DNA of 7,262 nucleotides from Dethiothermospora halolimnae (lineage in GTDB: Bacteria > Bacillota > Clostridia > Tissierellales > VENL01): positions 1 to 7,262 of the forward strand of contig NZ_JBAKFX010000101.1 in NCBI RefSeq assembly GCF_037577855.1. The letters run 5' to 3'. Made by a program: the position numbers and the translations under genes. The notes beneath the pieces were generated by a model, which did no database searches, was not told where the DNA came from, and worked only from the letters and a program-made list of their open reading frames with translations. This document shows, one piece after another, positions 1 through 4,832 of the stretch (the stretch's first letter is position 1; each line of letters begins with the position of its first letter).

Positions 1-117
1 AATCTCTTTTCTTAAAGTGTCATCAGATGTTGTTTTCTTTTCATTACTATCTGTAGCACATCCAGATAAAAATACTAATAATACCATAATTACGATCAAT
101 ATAACTATTCTCTTCAT
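1..117 (-). CDS. N-terminal part of a fourth solute-binding-type lipoprotein (runs off the left edge)
   Basis: Reading leftwards from the ATG at 117-115, 39 codons stay open to base 1. They encode a lipoprotein signal peptide: MKR, then an uninterrupted hydrophobic stretch (residues 4-17), then the lipobox L-S-G-C with Cys20 as the lipidation site. A polar tether follows (ATDSNEKKTTSDDTLRKEI). A G-rich ribosome binding site (GGGGGAG, 121-127) lies three bases before the ATG. The 39 residues align without gaps with the start of lipoprotein A (shared NEKK, TSD, and the MKR start), and the two genes share a 37-base upstream element, so this is the closest paralog of lipoprotein A. The binding domain lies outside the window, so the solute-binding assignment rests on this paralogy alone. 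It would be anchored on the outer face of the cell membrane. Confidence 0.8.
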   Translation of the reverse strand, partial: MKRIVILIVIMVLLVFLSGCATDSNEKKTTSDDTLRKEI

Positions 118-140
118 AAACTCCCCCATCTTTATCTTTT

Positions 141-177
141 ATTGGTAATTATGTTGTTATAAGTAATTATATCGTAT
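141..177 (-). promoter_or_regulatory. Upstream element shared with lipoprotein A; probable promoter region
   Basis: A 37-base block 23 bases before the start codon recurs upstream of lipoprotein A (1790-1826) with only two differences, while the DNA beyond it is unrelated. On the minus strand it contains TATAAT (171-166), a perfect -10 hexamer that would give a leader of roughly 40 bases. It also contains ATAATTAC twice, about 18 bases apart. I see no convincing -35 box. The conservation suggests a promoter plus regulator site, or simply recent common ancestry of the two genes. Confidence 0.45.
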
Positions 178-243
178 ATTTTACACAAAGTACACTTTAC
201 ATAGAAAAACTATTATATATTAATTTAAATTTATCTTAATAAT

Positions 244-280
244 AAAAATAGCGGTCACTAATAAAAACCAAGTTGTCGCC
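244..280 (-). terminator. Diverged terminator after lipoprotein A
   Basis: On the minus strand GGCG pairs with CGCT and, past a 3x3 internal loop, ACT pairs with AGT. A short T-rich run follows (complement of the A-run 244-248). The right half (AGTTGTCGCC and the adjoining ACAATAATT) is identical to the terminators after lipoproteins B and C, while the left half has drifted. The stem is weaker than at those two sites. This is also the only lipoprotein 3' end here with no Rpn gene behind it. Confidence 0.5.
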
Positions 281-285
281 ACAAT

Positions 286-318
286 AATTAACAATTAACC
301 ATTCACAATTAACAATTG
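286..318. repeat. Heptamer tandem repeat (AATTAAC type), 4 units plus a partial
   Basis: The units read AATTAAC, AATTAAC, CATTCAC, AATTAAC and then AATTG. The same heptamer array lies between lipoprotein stop codon and terminator at 3063-3102 (five units) and 5705-5723 (two units), so copy number varies between paralogous sites. It is non-coding. Confidence 0.8.
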
Positions 319-324
319 TCTTCC

Positions 325-441
325 CTATTCATTTAAATATATATTATACTGATTCTCTAACTCCTGTAACTTTCTTTCTAACTTACTATCACTGTACTCT
401 TCATCTGCAAATACTAGCTTAAATATATCCTTATATAGCTT
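325..441 (-). repeat. 3' end of lipoprotein A gene, near-identical to that of lipoprotein C
   Basis: These 117 bases (last 38 codons and stop) differ from 5730-5846 at only three positions, all silent, and the encoded residues from KLYKDIF to YLNE are identical. Upstream of the block, similarity between the two genes falls sharply. The pattern fits a local gene-conversion or recombination tract. Confidence 0.75.
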
Positions 442-1761
442 ATTTCTTAGAGTAAACATTTTCATATTTTGGTCTTTATATACTATCTTAGTCTTATATT
501 CTCCACTCTTTATTTTTTCTAGTTGATATTCTTTTAACTGTAATGCTTTTTCATTAAAGTCTCCGTTTTTTTCGACTTTTTTGATTTTATTTTCTATATT
601 TTTATTTACAGGATAAAATCGACTTCCAAGCTTTTTGAAATCAGCATAAAGTTTCATCTGGGTTTTATCACTTAAAATATAATTTAAAAATTTTATAGCA
701 TTATCTATATTCTTGCCATTTTTATTTACTAAAAATCCTGCTAAATATACATTCTCACCTCTAGCCCCAGTATAAGGTAGTACTGCTTTATTTTTTCTTA
801 TTTTATTGTCTAGTGTTGAAGTATATAATCCATTCTCTGATGGATAGTGGAATATATAGTTTAATGGTAAGCTATCAAAATTATTGTACTTTGTCTGTTC
901 CTCTTTAGTTAGATTATTAAAGTCAAAGAATATTTTATAATAATCCTCCTCTTTTAAATTATTTGGAACTTCATATTTGCCATATAAAAATTCATCTCTT
1001 AAATCTTTGATTGTGTCTTTCACTTCTTTAGTATTTATATTGGCTTTTTTACTTTTCATATCTATAATATCTATTTCATTAATCTTATGATAATATGTTT
1101 CACTAATTAAACGGCTTTTAAGTTTTCTTCCATTTTCCTTTAACCACTTATCTCTAATAGTTATATAATCATCCCAACTCCAATTTAAGTCGGGTTCTTC
1201 TATCCCCATTTTACTGGATTCATATTTGTTCAGCTCTATAAAATTCGTTTCCATACCTATAGGAACAAAATAATTATTTTTATCCCTAATAGAATCATAT
1301 ATATTATCTAAGTTCTCTATTTTCCCCTCTAAATTTAATGCAACTCCACTTTCTGTATATATCTTGGTAGGCATATTATAAAAATATATTAAAGTTGGCC
1401 CCTTATCCAAATATAACTTGGTATTCAACTTTTTTATAAACTCCTGCTGATTCTCTGCCTCTATCACATCGTATCTAATATTTATTCCCGTTTTTTCTTT
1501 TATTTTAGCAAGTTCTCCCCTTAACATTGGAAACTTTATTTGCAATTCCCAGTAATAAGGATCCCATATAGCTATTGTAACTTCATCTTCCTTTACACCT
1601 TTTTTATCATCAATGCTGTCATTGGAGTTATCTTCTTTATTTTCAATTTCTTCTTTCAAAGAATTATCTGATGTTATTTTCTTTTCATTGTCACCTGTAG
1701 TACATCCAAATAAAGATGATAGTGATGCCATAACTAAAATTATTATGACTACTCTTTTCAT
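325..1761 (-). CDS. Extracellular solute-binding lipoprotein A (ABC-importer binding-protein type)
   Basis: This is a 478-residue predicted lipoprotein. Residues 1-20 are the signal peptide, ending in L-F-G-C with lipidated Cys20. Residues 21-60 are a charged tether. The rest looks like an ABC solute-binding protein of the bacterial family 1/8 type: first strand VTIAIW (61-66), KLYLDKGPTLIYF (115-127), a YFVPIGM segment (164-170), an NWSWDDY helix start (193-199), and GFLVNKNGK then KFLNYILSDKTQMKLY (342-372), which matches the usual C-lobe segment of such proteins. The acidic C-terminal helix ends in YLNE. The start is supported by AAAGGAG (1775-1769) seven bases upstream. The ligand cannot be told; sugars or oligosaccharides are the common ligands of this family. 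No permease or ATPase is adjacent. The last 38 residues are identical to lipoprotein C although the remainder is diverged. Confidence 0.75.
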   Translation of the reverse strand: MKRVVIIILVMASLSSLFGCTTGDNEKKITSDNSLKEEIENKEDNSNDSIDDKKGVKEDEVTIAIWDPYYWELQIKFPMLRGELAKIKEKTGINIRYDVIEAENQQEFIKKLNTKLYLDKGPTLIYFYNMPTKIYTESGVALNLEGKIENLDNIYDSIRDKNNYFVPIGMETNFIELNKYESSKMGIEEPDLNWSWDDYITIRDKWLKENGRKLKSRLISETYYHKINEIDIIDMKSKKANINTKEVKDTIKDLRDEFLYGKYEVPNNLKEEDYYKIFFDFNNLTKEEQTKYNNFDSLPLNYIFHYPSENGLYTSTLDNKIRKNKAVLPYTGARGENVYLAGFLVNKNGKNIDNAIKFLNYILSDKTQMKLYADFKKLGSRFYPVNKNIENKIKKVEKNGDFNEKALQLKEYQLEKIKSGEYKTKIVYKDQNMKMFTLRNKLYKDIFKLVFADEEYSDSKLERKLQELENQYNIYLNE

Positions 1762-1789
1762 AAAATTTCTCCTTTCTTTTTTAGTTTAT

Positions 1790-1826
1790 ATTGGTAATTA
1801 TGTAGTTATAAGTAATTATATCATAT
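1790..1826 (-). promoter_or_regulatory. Upstream element of lipoprotein A; probable extended -10 promoter
   Basis: This is the second copy of the 37-base element at 141-177 (35 of 37 bases the same), 28 bases before the start codon. On the minus strand it reads TGATATAAT, a perfect TATAAT preceded by the TGn of an extended -10 promoter, which can work without a good -35. The ATAATTAC direct repeat downstream of it would sit in the early transcript or act as an operator; which one is not clear. Confidence 0.5.
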
Positions 1827-1901
1827 CTTTTGCGTTAAGATATGGGCTATAAAGGAGAACCCATCATTAAGTACTGCTATATAATCAAATACAATTACCT
1901 A

Positions 1902-1945
1902 AAAAAATAAAGCACCCTAGAACAACTGTGTCCATTAGGTGCTTT
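1902..1945 (-). terminator. Intrinsic terminator of Rpn copy 1
   Basis: On the minus strand AAAGCACC (1945-1938) pairs with GGTGCTTT (1916-1909), and an inner stem (GGACA with TGTTC) can form in the loop. The stem is followed by ATTTTTT. It begins about 23 bases after the Rpn stop codon and would end both the full-length and the internal-start messages. The same structure follows Rpn copy 2. Confidence 0.85.
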
Positions 1946-1968
1946 TAGCAAGTTAAATCATATTTTCC

Positions 1969-2190
1969 TTAGTGTCTTTGCTTATTTATTTTCTTTTTTA
2001 AACTTAATACTTCCTTCTCATTTAATCCCGTTATATTTACTATCATATTAATGTCCAACTCTTCTTTTAACATTTTCAAAGCTATCTCTATAGCTTTATT
2101 TTTTTCTCCTGTTCTGATTCCTTTTTCTATTCCTTCTTTCATTCCTTCTTTTTTAATATTATCTAATGTTCTTTCCAAATTATGAACCAT
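1969..2190 (-). CDS. Internal-start C-terminal protein of Rpn copy 1; candidate intragenic antitoxin (RpnS-like)
   Basis: An in-frame ATG at codon 253 of the Rpn gene would encode 73 residues, MVHNLERTL to KINKQRH. It is preceded by AGGAGGT (2204-2198) with a seven-base spacer, a near-perfect ribosome site and better than that of the full-length gene. The product lacks the nuclease core. It consists of a helix with four xxxG repeats (KKEG, MKEG, IEKG, IRTG), a helix IEIALKMLKEEL, and a C-terminal helix-turn-helix-like GLNEKEVLSLKK. For E. coli Rpn proteins it is established that such a separately translated C-terminal domain binds and blocks the toxic full-length nuclease. Applying that here is inference from the site, its placement and its preservation in copy 2. 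Confidence 0.65.
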   Translation of the reverse strand: MVHNLERTLDNIKKEGMKEGIEKGIRTGEKNKAIEIALKMLKEELDINMIVNITGLNEKEVLSLKKKINKQRH

Positions 2191-2946
2191 TTTATCTACC
2201 TCCTTTTGATTAGATTTATCTAAAACTTCATCTACATCCTTTTCCATGTCTTTATCTAATCTGGGCTTAATTATCTTTTTTAACCACTGTTTAAATACTT
2301 CAAATTGTTCTGGACTTATTTTCTTTAATATATATTTCATCTTTGTTAGTCTTCTTATTAGTTCTTTTTGGTCTATTTCTTGGTCCAATAAAAATATTGA
2401 TGATACCAAATTTGAAAGATTATATAGCTCTTTTTCCTCATATCTATTTATGTCAAATAATATATAACTAAAGTCTAATATATTATCATCAAATAGTTCA
2501 TATCCATTTAATATCTCTTTAAAACTTCTACAAGCTGTCCAATTATTTTTACCGTTGTATAAAACTATCGGTATAATAGATGGTAATCTAAAGCCTTTTC
2601 TTCTTTTTTCTCGCTTTGTAGTATTTTTTAATATTTCTCTCCATATCTCTGTCATATAAAATAACAATCTCATTGGCATCTGAAAGTCAACCTTAGACTG
2701 AAATTCTAATAGTACATAACATATTATTTCTTTTCCACCTACATTTATCTTATATACAATATCCGACTCCTCTTCTTCAAAGTCTCCCAAAATATATGAT
2801 TTGTTTACTAATGTTAAATTTTCCTCTTTTATTAATTTCACCCACTCTTTATTAACAAAACTTCTTAATAACTCTAAAAAAGTTTCCTTATGGGAAAATA
2901 TATGTTTATATCCTACGTCATGGGGATGGTGTATATTTCTATCCAT
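1969..2946 (-). CDS. rpn: Rpn-family nuclease (PD-(D/E)XK, YhgA-like / Transposase_31), copy 1
   Basis: This 325-residue protein is a predicted DNA endonuclease of the Rpn (recombination-promoting nuclease) family, often mislabelled as a transposase. Family marks visible: the N-terminal HDVGYKHIFSHKETFLELL segment (9-27); candidate catalytic residues Asp62 (ESDIVYKI) and Glu81-Phe-Gln83 (LLEFQSK), the E-x-Q form of the PD-(D/E)XK site; and LPSIIPIVLYNGKNNW (121-136), a hallmark of the family. Residues 195-252 are a charged linker. The C-terminal domain (253-325) begins at an internal start codon with a strong ribosome site, carries four-residue repeats (265-280), and ends in a GLNEKEVLSLKKK helix. 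Own start: ATG at 2946 behind AGGAAG, a weaker site than the internal one. In E. coli, Rpn proteins cut DNA, promote RecA-independent recombination and act as anti-phage toxins. The catalytic residues look intact, so this copy is probably active. Confidence 0.9.
   Translation of the reverse strand: MDRNIHHPHDVGYKHIFSHKETFLELLRSFVNKEWVKLIKEENLTLVNKSYILGDFEEEESDIVYKINVGGKEIICYVLLEFQSKVDFQMPMRLLFYMTEIWREILKNTTKREKRRKGFRLPSIIPIVLYNGKNNWTACRSFKEILNGYELFDDNILDFSYILFDINRYEEKELYNLSNLVSSIFLLDQEIDQKELIRRLTKMKYILKKISPEQFEVFKQWLKKIIKPRLDKDMEKDVDEVLDKSNQKEVDKMVHNLERTLDNIKKEGMKEGIEKGIRTGEKNKAIEIALKMLKEELDINMIVNITGLNEKEVLSLKKKINKQRH
2107..2154 (-). repeat. Four-residue coding repeat in Rpn copy 1 (four units)
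   Basis: These 48 bases encode KKEG, MKEG, IEKG, IRTG (residues 265-280), a 12-base period with Gly in the fourth place. Copy 2 has three such units at the same place, so the genes differ by one whole repeat without a frame change. Variable numbers of four-residue repeats are reported in the dimerisation helix of Rpn C-terminal domains. Confidence 0.8.
2198..2204 (-). promoter_or_regulatory. Strong internal ribosome binding site in Rpn copy 1
   Basis: AGGAGGT on the minus strand lies seven bases before the internal ATG at 2190. It lies over the codons for Gln-Lys-Glu-Val (residues 247-250) and is unchanged in copy 2. Confidence 0.75.
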
Positions 2947-2977
2947 CTTATCACTTCCTAAATTACTTATTAACTAT

Positions 2978-2986
2978 ATTATATCA
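2978..2986 (-). promoter_or_regulatory. Extended -10 promoter of Rpn copy 1
   Basis: The minus strand reads TGATATAAT, a perfect -10 with TGn extension, and predicts a transcript start near 2971 and a leader of about 25 bases carrying AGGAAG before the ATG. No good -35 box is visible. It lies downstream of the lipoprotein B terminator, so the Rpn gene should be transcribed on its own. Confidence 0.6.
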
Positions 2987-3021
2987 TATTTTAAAATTTT
3001 GAACCCTTATTATGTGATAAC

Positions 3022-3057
3022 AAAAACGGCGACACCTCCTAAACCTAAGTTGTCGCC
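3022..3057 (-). terminator. Intrinsic terminator of lipoprotein B
   Basis: On the minus strand GGCGACA (3057-3051) pairs perfectly with TGTCGCC (3034-3028), with further pairs (CTT with GAG or AAG-like wobbles) inside, then G and TTTTT. It lies about 50 bases past the stop codon, beyond the heptamer repeat, and separates lipoprotein B from the Rpn promoter. Confidence 0.8.
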
Positions 3058-3062
3058 ACAAT

Positions 3063-3102
3063 AATTAACAATTAACCATTCACAATTAACAATTAGCAAT
3101 TG
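3063..3102. repeat. Heptamer tandem repeat, 5 units plus a partial
   Basis: The units are AATTAAC, AATTAAC, CATTCAC, AATTAAC, AATTAGC, then AATTG. This is the longest of the three arrays and lies directly between the stop codon of lipoprotein B and its terminator. Confidence 0.8.
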
Positions 3103-3108
3103 TACTCC

Positions 3109-4482
3109 CTATTCATTTAAATAAACACTATACCTATCCTCTAACTCCTTTAACTTCCTGCTTAATTCTTCATCACTATATTCCTCTTCTGTAAATATAA
3201 ACTTAAATAAGTCTTTATAGAGTTTCCTTCTTAAGTTAAATGTCTTTAATGTTCTATCATTTCTATATAATTTTGGTTTTATTTCTCCTTTTTCCATTTT
3301 GTCATGTATATAATTTTTAAGCTCTGTAACCTCTGGCTCTAAATCCTGCTCTGACTCTATTTTGTCTATATCATCTTCTACTGTTTTTATTACTGGAGCA
3401 TATGTGTACTTACCTTTATACATTTTCATTTGAAATTCTTCTCCCAAAAGTCTGTTTAAAAACTTATATCCTAACTCTTTATTTTTCCCATTTTTATTAA
3501 CTATAAACCCACCTAAATCCACATTATATTTAGGATGTTCAATATTTGGAAAGCTTATCCTATCCTCCATAATACCAGTTTTTATACTAGCTGTTTTTAA
3601 CCCATTAGATGACATAGAATTGAAATAGTAGATTGACATCCCTTTAGTCCTAAATTCTTCATATTTACTTCTGTCCTGATGACTAAAATCAAAACAGGCT
3701 TTATAGTAGTCTTCATATGTAAAGTCATTTGGCAAAATATATTTTCCTGAATATATTTCCTTTTTCATAGTCTTTATATTTTCTCTCATTATTTTAGTAT
3801 CTATGTTTATTGCTTTATAATCTTCACTAAATATATTCATATTATTCAACTTATCTGTTACTATATCACTTACATCACTCCATGAGATTTCTATTGGGGC
3901 ATTGTATTCTACCCATTTTTTTCTTATATCATAGTATTCATCTGCTGTTAAGTTTAAATTAGGCATTTCTATATTTAGTTTTTCTATCTGACCTTTATTA
4001 AATGACGTACACAAATACCTTGCACCTATAGGTACAAAATATACTTCATCTTCTAAATAAAAGTCATATATATTATTAATATTAGGTACCTTATCATTAT
4101 CTATTTTCTCTGCTATTCCTTTTTCTTTAAACATTTTATAAATAAACGACATATCAGGTATCCGTATAAGGGTAGGACCTTCGTCTAAATATAACTTAAC
4201 ATTTAGTTTATCCAAAAACTCTTTATAATCCCTAGCCCTAATTACATCAAATTCAACTATTATATCGCTAATACCATTATATGTACATACATCATCAAAC
4301 TCAGCCATATCAGCCACTTTTTCATTATAATAATACATATCCCATACAGCTATGGTTATCTCTTTATCTTCTACTTCTTCACTATTAGTACTCTCTACCT
4401 TTTTACTATCGATATCATCTTCATTTGTACATGAAGCTAGTAGTAACATAATAGAAAATATAATGCATAATACTTTTTTCAT
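3109..4482 (-). CDS. Extracellular solute-binding lipoprotein B (most diverged paralog)
   Basis: This is a 457-residue predicted lipoprotein. Its signal peptide ends in L-A-S-C with Cys18, followed by an acidic tether (19-40). The binding-protein core starts at EITIAVWD (41-48) and keeps the family landmarks: KLYLDEGPTLIRI (96-108), YFVPIGA (148-154), DYYKACFDF (258-266), GGFIVNKNGKN (324-334) and KFLNRLLGEEFQMKMY (340-355), with a C-terminal helix ending YSVYLNE. The NWSWDDY of A and C is replaced by LNLTADEYYDIRKKW, and the middle region differs greatly, so ligand preference has probably changed. The start is set by GGGAGG (4496-4491) eight bases upstream. It sits between the two Rpn cassettes with its own terminator. 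Whether it serves a transporter encoded elsewhere or acts as a sensor or adhesin cannot be told. Confidence 0.75.
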   Translation of the reverse strand: MKKVLCIIFSIMLLLASCTNEDDIDSKKVESTNSEEVEDKEITIAVWDMYYYNEKVADMAEFDDVCTYNGISDIIVEFDVIRARDYKEFLDKLNVKLYLDEGPTLIRIPDMSFIYKMFKEKGIAEKIDNDKVPNINNIYDFYLEDEVYFVPIGARYLCTSFNKGQIEKLNIEMPNLNLTADEYYDIRKKWVEYNAPIEISWSDVSDIVTDKLNNMNIFSEDYKAINIDTKIMRENIKTMKKEIYSGKYILPNDFTYEDYYKACFDFSHQDRSKYEEFRTKGMSIYYFNSMSSNGLKTASIKTGIMEDRISFPNIEHPKYNVDLGGFIVNKNGKNKELGYKFLNRLLGEEFQMKMYKGKYTYAPVIKTVEDDIDKIESEQDLEPEVTELKNYIHDKMEKGEIKPKLYRNDRTLKTFNLRRKLYKDLFKFIFTEEEYSDEELSRKLKELEDRYSVYLNE

Positions 4483-4503
4483 ATCTATAACCTCCCTATA
4501 TTA

Positions 4504-4523
4504 ACTCTTATATATATAAGAGT
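4504..4523. promoter_or_regulatory. 20-base perfect palindrome upstream of lipoprotein B
   Basis: ACTCTTATAT is followed directly by its exact reverse complement, ending 22 bases before the start codon and 8 bases before the ribosome site. A perfect, centrally symmetric 20-base site is typical of an operator for a dimeric repressor. The TATA-rich centre could also hold the -10. Neither lipoproteins A nor C has it. Confidence 0.45.
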
Positions 4524-4555
4524 ATTCAATATATGGAAAAGTTCATTTTTTATGT

Positions 4556-4599
4556 AAAAAATAAAGCACCTCAGAACAACTGTGTCCATTAGGTGCTTT
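4556..4599 (-). terminator. Intrinsic terminator of Rpn copy 2
   Basis: AAAGCACCT pairs with AGGTGCTTT over nine bases (4599-4591 with 4571-4563, read on the minus strand), one pair longer than in copy 1. It is followed by ATTTTTT. It closes the Rpn message before the lipoprotein B upstream region. Confidence 0.85.
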
Positions 4600-4622
4600 T
4601 AGCAAGTTAAATTATATTTTCC

Positions 4623-4832
4623 TTAGTGTCTTTGCTTATTTATTTTCTTTTTTAAACTTAATACTTCCTTCTCATTTAATCCCGTTATGTTTACTATCAT
4701 ATTAATGTCCAACTCTTCCTTTAACATTTTTAAAGCTATCTCTATGGCTTTATTTTTTTCTCCTTTTTCCATCCCTTCTTTTATTCCTTCTTTTTTAATA
4801 TTATCTAATGTTCTTTCCAAATTATGAACCAT
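4623..4832 (-). CDS. Internal-start C-terminal protein of Rpn copy 2; candidate intragenic antitoxin (RpnS-like)
   Basis: The in-frame ATG at codon 253 would give 69 residues, with AGGAGGT (4846-4840) seven bases before it, exactly as in copy 1. The helix carries three xxxG repeats (KKEG, IKEG, MEKG) followed by EKNK, then the same IEIALKMLKEEL and GLNEKEVLSLKK helices. One repeat fewer shifts the register of the proposed dimerisation helix relative to copy 1 by about one helical turn, which could limit cross-inhibition between the two systems. That last step is inference. Confidence 0.65.
   Translation of the reverse strand: MVHNLERTLDNIKKEGIKEGMEKGEKNKAIEIALKMLKEELDINMIVNITGLNEKEVLSLKKKINKQRH

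Larger units (their letters stand above)
1902..3066. repeat. Rpn cassette, copy 1 (terminator, Rpn gene, promoter, lipoprotein terminator)
   Basis: This 1165-base block matches 4556-5708 (1153 bases) with roughly two dozen substitutions by hand count plus one 12-base indel inside the Rpn gene. Similarity stops abruptly on the left at the A-run of the Rpn terminator. On the right it breaks within the heptamer repeat and resumes only partly at the lipoprotein 3' end. I see no terminal inverted repeats or target-site duplication, so spread by homologous recombination or gene conversion is more likely than classical transposition. Confidence 0.85.

Noticed and set aside
1613..1852. Plus-strand open frame of 79 codons over the start of lipoprotein A
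   Set aside because: It lies antisense to the signal peptide region and runs through the promoter and ribosome site of lipoprotein A. It has no ribosome site of its own and no recognisable protein pattern.
1842..1864. Hairpin ATGGG / CCCAT in the lipoprotein A upstream region as a riboswitch or terminator
   Set aside because: The stem is only five base pairs with a 13-base loop, has no T-run, and matches no riboswitch core I can recognise.
2246..2467. Plus-strand 73-codon frame, with an identical twin at 4888-5109
   Set aside because: Both are antisense shadows of the duplicated Rpn genes. Their identity simply reflects the duplication, and neither has a ribosome site.
1969..2946. Rpn genes as true transposases of an insertion sequence
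   Set aside because: The family was once labelled putative transposase, but the visible motifs are those of a PD-(D/E)XK nuclease. No terminal inverted repeats or target duplications bound the 1.16-kb block.
2801..3064. Plus-strand 87-codon frame across the Rpn start and promoter
   Set aside because: It is antisense to the conserved N-terminus of Rpn and reads through the promoter and the terminator hairpin. The corresponding frame is not kept as a long one in copy 2.
3063..3102. Heptamer arrays as a CRISPR array
   Set aside because: The units are seven bases long and abut each other with no spacers, and no cas genes are present.
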